A stretch of 64,000 nt of DNA from Apis mellifera (Eukaryota; Arthropoda; Insecta; Hymenoptera; Apidae). Every line of letters begins with the position of its first letter. Within the stretch, counting starts at the first letter, position 1. The position numbers were made by a program, and so were the translations under genes. The stretch spans positions 4,356,501-4,420,500 of the forward strand of contig NC_037644.1 of the NCBI RefSeq assembly GCF_003254395.2, given 5' to 3'. Under the pieces are notes generated by a model. It worked only from the letters and a program-made list of their open reading frames with translations. It had not been told where the DNA came from and searched no databases. Below, in pieces: positions 41,830-54,635 of the stretch.

Positions 41830-42890
41830 AAAAAGGCAAACCAGACTTTTCGTTATCCATTTAGTCAAATTGCATAAAAATTGACTAGATTATTTGTTGG
41901 TCGAAGCTGTAGAAGAGAATTCATCGTTTCTTGGTATTTTGTGCAATTTACTTGAGGCGCGCATAGTACAGCATTCTGGTAACGAGTCTTGGCCTACAAA
42001 AGTCGTCGCGGTCGTTCTTCGAAACAAGTAGCCCGCCGTGGGAAGCGTCGTCGACTTGGCCACGTGGTGGACAGGAATGAATCATGAAAACGAAGCGTAA
42101 AACTGGCTGGTCGGGGATACCAAAGAGAAACTGGCAGAGAGGCCTGACCGGCTCTTACAGTAAATATAGAAGCGGGAGAATCTTGCGTAAGCTCGTCCTT
42201 CTCTTTCTCTCTCTTTCATTTTTCTGTTTCTCTACACGAATATTTCCATCTCTCTTCCTCTTATATAATCTATGTTCTTTCAACCATCCGTTCATCTATC
42301 TTTTCCGTCCCTCCTCCTCAAGGTTTTTTGCCTTGTTTTTTAAATCCTCCTCTCCTCTCCGTCACCTTCTCTTTTTTCATTTTTTACTCATCTCTCATTC
42401 TCTTTCTCCTCTCTTCCGCTTTTTTTTCTTTTCTACCTTCGATTTTACCTTTCCTCTCCATATTTTCTATCTCTTTCTCACTATCTTTCGCTTTTTTCTC
42501 CCTCCATCTTCTTTCCCTCTTCCTTCTTTGCTCCTTTCTTCGAACTCGCCAATTCAACCATATTCCCTCCTCATCACGCCTCTAACACCGTACGATCTGA
42601 GAGAACGCTTTTGCCCTCTCTCCGTGTCGAGTCCCGACCAACCCGCAACCGCCTCCTTTCCCCTGCAGCTGACACCAAACACGACTTCGCGTGCGGAACG
42701 CCCGGAGGGAGTCGCAGCAAGGTCGTCAATTGCATCAGCGACGGTAGTTCTGTAAGCTTCCTGCTTCTTCTTGTCCACGCCGCCGGGAGATCGTGTTCTC
42801 CGAACAATTTCGAATCTATCGAATCGGGTAACCGCGAAAACCCGAATGAAAATCCCGTGCTCGATTCTTATTATTAAGATTCGAGAATAG
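41830..42890. promoter_or_regulatory. Large island: CpG-rich ends around a C/T-rich tract
   Basis: This is the longest island of the big intron. 41930-42180 is CpG-rich with CACGTG at 42061-42066. 42193-42545 is almost purely pyrimidine on the plus strand. 42560-42870 is CpG-rich again. A 223-codon plus-strand frame crosses it, but its middle is only Ser, Phe, Leu, Pro and Arg, dictated by the C/T run. It may be an alternative promoter or a regulatory element, and the tract may form triplex DNA. Confidence 0.35.
42193..42545. repeat. Long pyrimidine-rich (C/T) tract
   Basis: About 350 bases in which the plus strand is nearly all C and T, with irregular CTCTTT, TTCC and TCCTC units. Such tracts can form intramolecular triplexes or bind GAGA-type factors. 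It is not a simple pure microsatellite. Confidence 0.75.
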
Positions 42891-45134
42891 ATAGAATAGT
42901 TGAGTTATTGTATAAATTGTAATGATCTAATCTGAAGATAATGCTGTTTAAGGATTAAATAAAACGTTAATTGAAAATTTAGAAAATGAATTAAATGAAA
43001 ATACACTGAATTTGCTGATTGATTGATTGTAATGGTTTAAAAGAAATAGCTTGCGGTTAATCTTTGACCTCAATTTTAGTTAATTTAATTAATTTTTTCA
43101 TTCATAAAATTATTTTTTGAATATCGTGAAAATTTTTTAAATTTATTATTATTATTATTATTATAAAGTATAATGAAATTCTGTTTATACTAAAATAGAT
43201 TTTGTTTTCAAAATCATTAGAATTAGAATTATTATTATTTGAATAATTGTTAAAAATTAAGTTAAGTAATAAATTATATCTTTATAATATAGTAATAAAA
43301 AAATTCTGTCTATTTATTTAAAAAAATATTTTCAAAACATTAGTTACAATTATTAGAAAGCTATTTTTAAATTTAAAGTTTAATATATTTCTATATTTAA
43401 TTTTTTAATAATGAAAACTGAATTGAAATTTTTTTAAATATAGAGATTTTATGACATTGTCTCAGTTTTTTGTATAAAATTATGAAAACATCATATAGAT
43501 AGCTATTTCTTCCTACATTATTGATTCTATATATTGTATATATTATATACTATATTTCTATAACTATATTTCTATATGTTATATAAATTGTTTTTTTTCG
43601 AGTTATTTAATTAGTCTCTAATTAATGAAATAATTATATATGTATATATCTATTTATATATATATAATTTATGTATATAAAGTCTTTTGAATTCAGTATA
43701 TTTTTTTTAAATGGAAATTTAATTTGAAATAGAAATTTTTTACATTTCTGATATATAATTCTATACTTAAATATTTATTAATTTAAAAATAAGAAATAAA
43801 TTAAAAAATATGACTTTATATTAATAGAGACATATATAAGATGAAGTGTAAACAAATGACATACTATGCAATGCATAGAAGATGACAGAAAGTAAAGAAA
43901 TGATAATCTATGCGACATAGATGACACTAAAAGATTAAGAGCAAATATTTCATAAAGTATGAACTAATATTAATTCTGTTCATAAATTTACATGATTTAC
44001 ATTTAAATGAGTAAAAAATCGTAGTGAGAAAAATTAAATAGACTCTTATTATATAATATTATTTAAATTTTTAATTATAAAAAACCTGGTTATAATTTGA
44101 ATTTATTTATCCAAAAAACGAAGTTATATGAATTATATTGTAATTAAGTAAAATGTATTAATTTATGAGTTTAATTTATCAACATAAGTTTAATTTTATC
44201 AAAATATTCAATTTAGGAAATTTTTAGGAATTATTTTATATTAAGAATTTTAAAAAATTTTAAGAAATTTTATTTTTCAGTATTTTTAAAATATAGAAAC
44301 TGAAATTGATATAGATGACGATACGATAATGAAAATTAAATTAAATTAATTAAAAAATAAATTAAATTAAAATTAAATTCGAGAGAAATTTGCTAAATAT
44401 TGAATTCAAAATTTAGCATATAGTGGAACAATGATCAATTTATTAATAGTTTGACAATTGCATTTTGGAAAATCTTTTTATTAATCGCTACAATGGATTT
44501 AAATTATTAAATACTTTACTATGTTAAAAAATTAGTATATATAAAACTTTAAATTTAATAGTTCGAAAATGGTCTATATAATATAGTTTTTTATATAATT
44601 AAAGATTTTATTATAAATCATGTGTTTATATTGGATTTAGATATCCAAATTATGGAAAATATCAATTTTAAGTGGAAAATTACGTAAAACTTTAATATTA
44701 AAAAATGAATATTTAATATTAAAAAATGATTCAACTTGCTATTGATATTTTAAATTTCTTTTTAGTAAACTTTATTTGCAACTATATAATTTATGTAAAA
44801 AATATAAGAAGAGATATATTTAAATATTAAAATTATCATATTAACTAATTCCAAATTTTATTTTTGTAATTATTAAAAACTTATAACTAATCATAAAAAA
44901 GCAATATTACTTTTTATTCGAGCAAAAACATAATATATATATATATATTCAATTATTTTTATTATATTAATTTAATTTCATTTTTTTGTCTATAATATTT
45001 TTAATATCTTTAATGCAAATTTTTTTTTCATAATATAATTTCAAAAATTATTTGCTATAAGAAAATATATTATATAATATATTATACTTATATATTATAT
45101 ATTATATATTTATATATGTATATATTAATACTTT

Positions 45135-45365
45135 TTCTATAGATTGACACATGGAGGTTATGTGAAAGTCAACTTTAATTTTTTAAGTGAAATCATATAA
45201 TTTTTATTGCATTAATCGATACAACTCGTTATTTTCTACAAGAAAGTGCTAATTATTTATGTCGAAAAAATCTTGATTTTAGACTTGAAGTTTGTAAAAC
45301 TACCACAAACAAGTGAACAACAAGAAAAGCATGAACAGTAGAGTATTGCTTTGCATGTTTCTTAT
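45135..45365. repeat. Unusual mid-GC stretch with a partial second copy at 49.4 kb
   Basis: It starts TTTTTCTATAGATTGACA and continues ATGTGAAAGTCAACTTTAAT. A short diverged copy occurs at 49433-49475 (TTTTTTATAGATAGACATG, then TGTTAATTTTAATTTTT), each preceded by similar ATATTATATAATAT sequence. The first copy goes on for about 200 bases of distinct sequence. It looks like a transposon relic, but no terminal repeats or transposase frame were seen. Confidence 0.3.
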
Positions 45366-45639
45366 TTTTCAAGATTTTTTGATTTAAAAATAGCTTAATA
45401 TCTTTTTGTAAAAAATAATGAATAATATTGATTAATGCAAAAATTATGATTCCGTTTAAAAAATTAAAATCGATATATATGAATGCATGTATTTATCTAT
45501 GAAAAAATGATTAACATTGCGTAATATATTATACTAAATAACTTTTGTAAAAATATTTTTTCATAATATTTTTTTTTCCAAAAATATTTCATGCATTTAA
45601 ATAAAACAAACATCCTAATATAAGAAATTTTAAATATTG

Positions 45640-45646
<7 letters not shown>

Positions 45647-45690
<44 letters not shown>
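45647..45690. repeat. (TA)22 microsatellite
   Basis: Uninterrupted TA run of 44 bases directly before a two-copy 42-bp direct repeat. Confidence 0.95.
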
Positions 45691-45693
<3 letters not shown>

Positions 45694-45695
<2 letters not shown>

Positions 45696-45792
45696 TAATA
45701 TTATTTATATTTAATTAAAATATATATTAAATATTATATATATATAATAATTTAATATTATTTATATTTAATTAAAATATATATTAAATATT
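45694..45792. repeat. Two identical 42-bp direct repeats, 57-bp period
   Basis: The same 42 bases, beginning TTTAATATTATTTATATTTA, occur at 45694-45735 and 45751-45792. The spacer is AT repeat, which suggests duplication by slippage at the microsatellite. Confidence 0.9.
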
Positions 45793-46079
45793 GTTTAAGA
45801 GAATTTATTTATCTCCAAAAATATAATTCAGGCTACGATTAAAATTTCAATTAAAAATTTCAAATTTATAGTTCCTTTATTCTTAATAAGTAGAATACAT
45901 CGAAATTAATAAATTCAATGATTATTTGTAAATAATTATCAAAAAATTGATTTTTGCAAGGATTTAAACTTCGAATCATAACGAAATTCTTTAAATATAA
46001 GAATTCTTCTTCTGTTATTTGAATATATAAACAATTGACATAAAAGAAAAATATCAGTATGTTTTTTAAATGTGAATAT

Positions 46080-46320
46080 ATCGAAAGACATGGTTCGCCA
46101 AGCTAATGAAAAATTAAAACACGAAGTTTACTTCGATTTAATTGTATATGTTATAAAAAAATCATCTAATAAGCAATTATGCAATTACATAAGGATAAAG
46201 CTTGAATTTATACTTTTGAATTTAATTAGACCAATCCTTTGATTTTATCTCGTTCTCGGCTTCCTATTTGTCACGAATCTTAGAAGAATTTCTAGAGAAT
46301 TCTATTGTTTTTGATTTTTG
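46080..46320. other. Moderately GC-balanced stretch
   Basis: Contains ATGGTTCGCCAAGC and ATCTCGTTCTCGGC in A/T-rich intron. No splice-paired frame. Weak candidate conserved element. Confidence 0.2.
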
Positions 46321-48049
46321 TGCGATGAAAACTAGTTTAATTTTATAAAATTGTATAATATAATAATATAATGTCTTATCATCTATTTATTTTCGATTAA
46401 ATTTAGGTACTTATAGTATAATAATTTATCCAATTTTTTCCAATTTTTGATTATAATAACAAAGATTTTATATATATAACGTATTGGTGATCTACGGATT
46501 AATAATAAAATTATAAAACATTTTGAAATAAATAATATTGAAATAAGTTGAATATATTAAACTATAAGAAAAGAAATATTGTAAGCACATCAATATAAAA
46601 TATTTAAAATATTTCCTCAAAATATTTCTGATTTTATGGATTTATAAAGATCATTTTATAGCATAAATTCATTTAGTCATTAATAATTTATATTTAATCG
46701 AAAATTAAATTTAGTTGAAAAATTTTTGAATTTGATTTATTTTTTTAAATTACCAAAAATAAAATCCTAAACGCAAAAATGTTATTGTTTTCTTCAATTC
46801 ATTTTTATATTGTAATCATCTTCTGTTTCTACATTCTAATATATTAATATATTTTAAAGATAATTTATCTATTTATTATTAATATTATATAATATATATT
46901 ATATTATATATTATATAATATATATATAATATATATTATATTTATATCTTTATATTTTTTAAAAATAATATTATATTTTATATTTAATATTTAAAAATAA
47001 TATTCTTTGAAATTATTATTTATTGTTCAATATTGTTCTTTTTGATTTAATATTTGTTTATTTGATTTTTAATTATTTCTATGAATCAAACATGATGAAT
47101 TTCGATTGCTTATAAATATAATATAATATAATATATCCACAATTCTAAATATAAAATTTTAGATTACTATTTTTATTACTATTTTTATTATTTTATTATC
47201 TATATGTATTATAAATATCTTTTAAGATTAAAAAAAAATTATTTAAACTAAATATTAACAAAAAAACTTTGACAAATGTACAAAATCTGTTCAAAAAATA
47301 TTTTATTAGAGAATTATATGATGAAACTTATACAAGATTAATCTTTTACTGAAGTTTTCATTCTCTCATTTATCATTCATTTATCACTTATATAAATTTC
47401 TATTTTTCTATTTCTCTTTTTTATTCATTGAAAAATTTTCTTTAAAAATTTTGATAATACTTAAAAATATTTATAATAATATTTTATAATAAATATTATT
47501 TATAAATATTCAAAATATATATTTAAACAATTCTTTTCAAATTTTTGTTAAAGCTCTTTAAAATTTAATTTTTAATAAAAACAATAAAATTTAATATCTT
47601 CTACTAGTAATTCTTAATATTTTCGAAGTTACGAAACATTTTTGATCATAAGAAAAATTTACAAATTTATTAAAGTCATTAAAAACATGAACTTTTTATT
47701 ATAAGATTATTATTATTAGAAATTATTATTTATTATTAATAGAATTATTATTTATTATATTTATTTATTTTAGAAATTTTTAAATAATCTAACATTTGTG
47801 TTTCAAAAAGAATTTTTCAAGAACATACTGATTAAAAACAATTATTAATAAATCCTAATTCATCGGTTTAAATTCACAATATTATTAATATAAAAATAAT
47901 ATTTTATATAATAAAAAAATTGTAAAATTTAAAATATATAATTTTTCAAAATCTAAAAATTAAATTAATAATTTTTTATTATAAAAGATTTTTAATAAAT
48001 TAATAATTATGTTTATATAGTTAATATTTATGTATGTATTATGTATGTA

Positions 48050-48330
48050 TTATATATGCCTGCCCTTATCGAGATTATATAGAGTTCTTCTTTCTTCTCT
48101 AATCTATTTATATTCTTTACATTTTTCTTAGAATGATTAAGTTTTATCCCGGAAATGAAACATTAAGATCACTGTCTGTAATTAACGCTGCTATCAAAAA
48201 AGCCCTTCAAACAAAGAAAGTTCTAATTTATCCTTCAATAATGCAGATATAAGAAGATCTCGAGCGAGTCAGTAATCGAATCCGATTTTTCCAGATTTTG
48301 ATGCATTTATATTGTATTTTGAAGTTTTCT
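48050..48330. other. Moderately GC-balanced stretch
   Basis: Includes TGCCTGCCCTTATCGAG and AGATCTCGAGCGAGTC. No exon was recognised. Weak candidate conserved element. Confidence 0.2.
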
Positions 48331-49283
48331 ATCAATTTCTCTAATCGATGAAAGAAAAACATAAAAACTTTTAAGAAATCGTTATTTTATTAAAGATAAT
48401 TTATTGAAATTGAAATTGTGAAAAAAAATTATAAAATAACATTTTTTTATAAATACTTTTAGAAATGATTTTTAAATTGAATGAAAAAAATATGTTGCTT
48501 AAAGAAGTATATTGCTAATACGTTCATTATATTCTAATATTAGTAGACATTAGTACACATTAATAGACAATATGTTAAATATATGTTTCAGCATTAGATT
48601 TTTATAAATTATAGATAATTATATAGATTATTTTAATCTATAAATACAATTACTATCTTTCGAACTTTTTGTCATTCGAAAAATATTTTAAATAAATAAT
48701 TAAATTGCTCTGTTTTGAAACATATGTAATTTAATATAGTTTTTTAAAAAGTGAATTTGATGAAATATAAAAATTAAATTTAAAAAAAAAATTTAAATAA
48801 AAGGATTCATGGTCATTTTCTAAAAAAAAATTATTAAAAGTACTTATGGCACAAAACCACTCATTCAAAAAATATTTTAATTTAATTTCATCATTTAATT
48901 TTTTAAATTTAATAATTTATAAAACATAAAAAAGATCTTTGTCTATATTTTATTCTTCTTTTATATTCTAAAAAAAATTAAAATTGCAATATTTTTTAAA
49001 CTAATAATACTTTGTTATAAATGATTTAATAGATTCTTTTATAGAATGCAATTGCATCGATTGATGTATTAAGAAGTAGAATTTCAATAATTTGGAATGC
49101 TGAAGAATTTCGCAATAACAAATATATTGAATTATTGGATTACATCTTTTTTACGATAGAAAAAAAAAATAATATAAAAAAAAATCATATTTAGATGATA
49201 TAAAAATACTATTTGTTAACAATAATAAAATTGTTAACGAAAATAAAAAGATATATATGATATAAAATATATAAGAATATTAT

Positions 49284-49323
49284 CTATTTTAAATCTATTT
49301 TAAATCTATTTTAAATCTATTTT
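49284..49323. repeat. 11-bp tandem repeat
   Basis: The unit CTATTTTAAAT occurs three full times from 49284, with a partial fourth copy. Confidence 0.9.
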
Positions 49324-49662
49324 ATCTATCTATTTAAAATATAATGAATTATTTTTTTTAAAGAAAAAAAGTTACGAAAAAAATATTTTATAAAAAATTG
49401 TATAAGGAAATATATTATATAATATTAATAATTTTTTTATAGATAGACATGTTGAATGTTAATTTTAATTTTTAAAAAAAATGTTCATATATTTTTAAAT
49501 ATTACTCTAAAAACTGAAAAAAATAATCTTTATATTAGTATTCTTCAATATATAATCGCTTAATTTAAATTCGTAATAGTTTTCTTATGTAATCATAAAT
49601 TTTTGATTAGCCGAATATATAAAATATTAATATAAAATATTAATATTCAAAGAATATCTTTA

Positions 49663-49939
49663 GAGAATCGATTCTAAAAGCCAAAATAAATATAAAAACT
49701 AAACTAAATATAAAAAAATGTTGTTTGAGATATTTATTATATTTATTATATTAAATTATAAGTAATTAAATTTACATTAGACAAAGCAAGCAAGATCCAG
49801 ATAAAATGAAACATTTTTATTTTTGTTACATCGCAATCTCGCTTTATGTTATCTTTTATTCACTTTATGTTATCTATGCTATCAATGAATATTTTTCTAG
49901 TAATTTTTGTTTTTATTTTTGTTTTTAGAATCAATTCTC
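49663..49939. mobile_element. MITE-like element with terminal inverted repeats and TA flanks
   Basis: The left end reads GAGAATCGATTCTAAAAG. The right end, reverse-complemented, reads GAGAATTGATTCTAAAAA and continues into a similar CAAAAATAAA. The match runs over about 30 bases with few differences. Each end is directly flanked by TA, the target duplicated by Tc1/mariner-type transposons. The element is 277 bp with no frame, as expected for a nonautonomous derivative. Confidence 0.6.
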
Positions 49940-51399
49940 TACTAAATATGTTACACATTGTATACATATATAAATAAAAATATAATAATAACAAAAAATC
50001 TAAAATAAAATTGTCTTTTAAATTTTTTTAATTTTTAAGAAAATTAAGATTTTATATATACAATATACAATTAGAGAAATAATTAATAGTAAATAATAAA
50101 CGAATTTCTGAATTCAATTTTTTTGGAAATATTTTCTTATTTTTTTATTTATTTATTCATGTAGAATAATCTTCATCAATAATTCAATCAGAAATTAATA
50201 TATTTTACTTGTATTTGAAAAATCTTAAATCATAATTTATTTAAAAACGAAACTTTAAACGAAAAAATATTATTATTTTTTTTTCTATTTTTATACATAT
50301 ATCATTCTCTGTTCGCTTGTACAATTACTATATTATATATTATAGATATTCTATATTCTATATAATATTGTATAATATTTTTTATTAATTTGAAAACATT
50401 CGAAACCGAAGTTCGGAGATTTATAATAAAATTCGAAGTTTTCGATATAAAACCACATAGATGGTATTTTCAAATATAATTTTTGTTATAATAATATATT
50501 CATACAATTTTCAGCGAATTATACATTATATAAAAGAAATTTAGCAAAATTACCGAATTGATCAAAAAATGATATTATCTGAATAAAAGTATAATATAAT
50601 TGAGAAAATTATTTTTAAAAAATTTTGTCGAATAAATGTATCTTATAATAAAATTAAAAAATAAAATTTTAGAATAAATGTAAAAATTTTTATAATTATG
50701 AAAAAGATATTTTCAGATAATTTTTTAGTATTTGATCTTGAAAAAAATATGTGTATCATAAAACTAATATCTTACGAACGTATATCATAAAATTAATAAT
50801 TATTAATTATTAATAATACCAGAATCTCAAGTCATTTCTTCAAGTCAATTGAAAAAATTTCATTTTGAGAAAAATAATTTTCGAAACAAATAGAAATATA
50901 AATTTAATATTATAATAACTTATAGTATATATATTTTTCCAGATTTAAAATTAAAATTAACAGAAAATATGAAATAAATACTGTTTTTTTTTTTTAATTA
51001 ACAAAAATATATGGTTTCTTTTAAATTTGATTATCATTACAAAATTTTTTATTATAATTTTTTTTCTTTTTATTCTACTAAAAATTTAATAAATTTTTTT
51101 AATTTTTATTCAATATAAATTTATAAATTTATTTGAAAATTTAATTTCAAATTAATTTTAATTTCAATCTAAGATATTAATTTCATTATTAATATTATTA
51201 TAATTAATACATATTTATTGGTTTTTCTCAAATAAAACATGTTAAAATATAATATTACATTGTATAAATGTGTGTTAAAATCTTTTTTTTCGATTCATCA
51301 ATGAAAATAATTCTGTGCATACAATGTCTTTTATAATAAAAAATTTATTTTTGAAATCATATTTAAAGAAAAAAGATGTACATATTTTCTTGTCCTTTA

Positions 51400-51630
51400 G
51401 ATATGTATAACTCTCTAATGCATTTGTTTGGCCAAGATACGCAAACTGCACGACAAATCTAGCCTTAAATTTGGCAACGAACAACGTGTCATGATTTATG
51501 TTAATCTTTGTCTGTGGCTAACTGTTTCGATAGAATTACAGTGTAGCCAATCTTTTAGAATTAATTGGACAATGGCCTAGAATCAGATTTTGCCGCGTTT
51601 CTGAACATGTTAGATACTCCAAAGTGAAAT
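51400..51630. other. GC-balanced stretch with short minus-strand frame
   Basis: Balanced sequence with a 69-codon minus-strand frame across 51275-51484. The frame lacks a good acceptor and drifts into A/T-rich residues, so I do not call it an exon. Candidate conserved noncoding element. Confidence 0.25.
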
Positions 51631-52499
51631 ATATTAAGAATAAATCAAAGTTTTTTTTTTTTGAAATTGATATTTCTGGGAATTTTACATTTGGAAAAAT
51701 TTAAAAACTTTTAACATAAAATATGAATAATATTTGTACAGATTAAGTTATTGAAGATTTAAAAAAATATTAATGATTTTTTTAGAAATATTTTGAATTT
51801 CTAATATATTAAAAATACAATTAAAAAATTAATTTTATAATTTTAATGTTTAATATTTTAATATTTTATAAAAAAAATTACTACTTTAAAAAAAATTTTA
51901 TTAAAACAATATGAATTTATTATCTTAAAAAGAAACTTAAATTAAAAATATTATTTTGATTTATTTAAAAATAAAATTTTCACATACATAATTGAAATAA
52001 AGCAAGTTTTTTATTTTTTTGTAATTTTTTATCTTTTTTTATTAGACTAAATGTAAAATATGGAATTTTTAAAATAATAGCTTTCTTTTCTTTCTTCGAA
52101 GTTTTATGTTCGTTGTCATTATAATAATTTCATTTCTAATATCATTTATATATTTTTTTAATAAGCTTAATATCGCATCAACATTATAGGTTATTAGCAA
52201 CTTATAAAAATTTAAGATCAAAAAAAGTTAACTTTAGATTTGAATACTGATTCTTCGAATAAATTTATGTTTACGAGATAAGAATTATTTCATTTTGAAT
52301 AATCTTCTTTAATTTATACAAATTAAAAAAAATAAGATAAGAAACGTATGACAAAAAAAGTTATAATTTTATTCCAATTTTATTCATGTAAAATATATAT
52401 AAAATTTATTTCTTGAAATAAATAAAAAATAAATGGATCAAAATATAATTTTTTTTTATATATAATTTTTTATTAAAAATTAGTAAATATATTTGTAAA

Positions 52500-52960
52500 A
52501 TTCTTTCTGAAACATGATACATATAATCTTACGCTCATCAAATGAGAATTTCATTTCTTATACGCATTTCTCTATCAATCCAAATTCCAATTTATCTATC
52601 TTTCTATCTCAAACATCGCTAAATGAAAACTGAATCAAACTCGTGTAAATCAAGAACTGTATTGGATGTTCGTTGTCCAAGAATTATTGTATCAACGAAA
52701 ATCGATATTTCACAATTTCCAAAGCATCCTTTGATTAGCGGTTAAGCTAATCTAGAAACCAATGATTTCGTCTTTCGTAACTAACAACTATTCGACAATC
52801 AATTTCAATAAAGAAACGAAAAATGACTAGAGTCTGAAACAAGTCCTGTTCCATTGGATTCTCTTAACCAATCTACTTTCGAATTTCTCTCAACTCATGA
52901 GAAATCACTTCGAACTATTTGATTAACCTATCATAAATCTAGGTTAAAATGTTAAATGCT
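52500..52960. other. Moderately GC-balanced stretch
   Basis: About 460 bases with fewer A/T runs than the background and no frame or site that stands out. Recorded as possible constrained intron. Confidence 0.2.
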
Positions 52961-53590
52961 AAAATATAATTCAGAATTGGATTTTTGTTTCATTAGAATA
53001 ATATACATATTTAGCAAAAGGAATTGCTTATTGTATGCTAATAACCAAGTTCAAAGTCTGAAGTCACACGAATATTTTGATACGAAGTTCTATTTATAGA
53101 ATTCAAATAAATTTTAATACTAAATCTGGAATTGAAAGTCAAAAATGATTAGTTTCAAAATTTCTCTTTAAAACAAATTATAAAATTATTCTTTTTGCTG
53201 ATAAAATAATTCATAATTTATTTATCTCATAGATTAGATTTTAATTCTGATATTTTCGAGTTTTAAAATAATTTTTATAAGAATTAGTACAATTTTTATT
53301 GATAAAATCTGAAAAAATAAAATCTTGTTATAAATAGAATTATATACATTCTTTTTATTAATTAAATTATCCACAGTTTATTGTGTTCGTTCTTTCGTGT
53401 TGAAAAATTTCATTTTAGAAAACATAACAAAAATTTTCGCACTTAGAGATTTGAAAGAAATATTGCAAATAAAAATTTATCATTTTGATTTTCATGATCA
53501 TGTAAGTATATATAAATATATTAATTTCATCTGAATCGAAATATTCTAAAATATAAAAAATATTAATATATTCATATATTGGTTATTGTA

Positions 53591-53865
53591 GAAGCTAAAA
53601 CAAATACAAAAATTGATATATATCGATTTATTTATTAACTCATTATTAAATCATTTATAATTCAACATTAAAATATTTATTTATTTAAGTTAATTAGATT
53701 TATTTATTAAGTACATATTTAGCGATAAAAGTTGGAATTTAAGTTAAGTGTTAGATAAAACAAACTAATAATAAAATGCGACAATAGAACAATCTCATTG
53801 CATTCATATTTTTTTATCTTATTTTATTGATTCGCATTTATACTTATATGCATATGATTCCTAAG
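53591..53865. mobile_element. Probable diverged copy of the same element family
   Basis: It begins GAAGCTAAAACAAATACAAA and continues AATTGATATATA, matching the left part of the 8.8-kb copy, and it keeps an ATGCGACAATA block similar to that copy's ATGTGACAATA. The ends are too decayed to define. Confidence 0.35.
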
Positions 53866-54269
53866 ATATTTTTAGTTATTGAATATTTTAATATCAAATA
53901 AAGTTTATTTTGTAGGCAGCATAGTAATAAAATAATAAAAATAATAAGCAAGATCATTTTAGATGTAATCATAAAAACCCTGATTGCTGATAAGTCTTAG
54001 TATCAAATTCTGATTTAATTGCTTTCACTTTTTTTCACTATATTATTATTCAAGTTATTCAAGTTCTTGCTTTTTCTTGTTTGTTCTTCTTTGATTATAT
54101 CATTGTATTTATTTACAATAAATGAAATAAAAGAATTAGCTCACATTTTATATGAGGAATTGTAAAAAATTGTAAAAAATTGCTTACAGCTAATGTTTAT
54201 TAAACGCAAATAATCAAAAGAAGAGGAAAATAAAAAAAAGAAAAAATATTGGCTAAGTGTATAACATAC

Positions 54270-54635
54270 CGTTGCTGTTTCTGCAAACACAGGGCTGTCT
54301 GGTTGATTTGTTCTCCAGTTTCACCGGCTGACCTTGACTCGGTAGGAAGGCCTCCCGTTTCTTGCTGGTGGCCTGAACGACCTGGTTGCCGGTTTGGCCT
54401 CCCTGTACTACCATTGTGCTCGTAGTCGAGCTCGTAGGGCACGAGGTGCCATTCACAGTGACCGAACATCCGGTAGTCGAACCTGTCGGCGACTGATATT
54501 CCTGAAGCAATACTCCTGTCGTCGGTACTACGTTGCCTGTCGAATTTGGTGATGAGAAGCTGTTGATCGTCAGCGTGGGCGCATTCCCAGTTACCAAGGA
54601 CAGTTGAGGGGAGAAGGTGTTCTGATGCAAGCCTC
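54270..54635 (-). CDS. Exon B: Ser/Thr/Gly/Gln-rich segment with a VKLE site
   Basis: The exon encodes 122 codons between acceptor CGCTAACAG|GAGGC and donor AACG|GTATGT. It opens GGLHQNTFSPQLSLVTG and is rich in Ser, Thr, Gly, Gln and Val throughout, including a TSSTTSTMVVQGGQTGNQVV stretch. Near its end lies VKLE (54313-54324), which fits the psi-K-x-E sumoylation consensus, next to a basic patch (SKKREAF). The last residues, RQPCVCRNSN, hold two cysteines spaced Cys-x-Cys. These superficially resemble CXC-type zinc-binding motifs, but the following exon supplies none of the other cysteines needed, so I do not call one. A longer open frame overlaps this exon in another phase, but it runs through both splice sites and does not match the phase 1 entry from exon A. 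Confidence 0.86.

Larger units (their letters stand above)
30258..54269 (-). other. Intron B-C (about 24 kb)
   Basis: The largest intron. GC-balanced islands occur near 30990-31600, 33880-34100, 36160-36370, 37960-38105, 39475-39915, 41830-42890, 46080-46320, 48050-48330, 51400-51630 and 52500-52960. Between them the sequence is A/T-rich with microsatellites and small repeats. I could not find an exon with matched splice sites and phase 1, but short exons in the islands cannot be excluded by eye. Confidence 0.75.

Noticed and set aside
42084..42755. Plus-strand 223-codon open frame
   Set aside because: Most of it is Ser/Phe/Leu/Pro forced by the C/T tract. Other frames across the island are equally open, and nothing resembles a protein domain.
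45647..45690. TA run as a transposon target hot spot
   Set aside because: No element ends are visible next to it; a plain microsatellite explains it.
54271..54297. Cys-x-Cys at the end of exon B as a CXC zinc-binding domain
   Set aside because: The next exon lacks the further cysteines and the conserved Lys/Leu/Tyr pattern of that domain.
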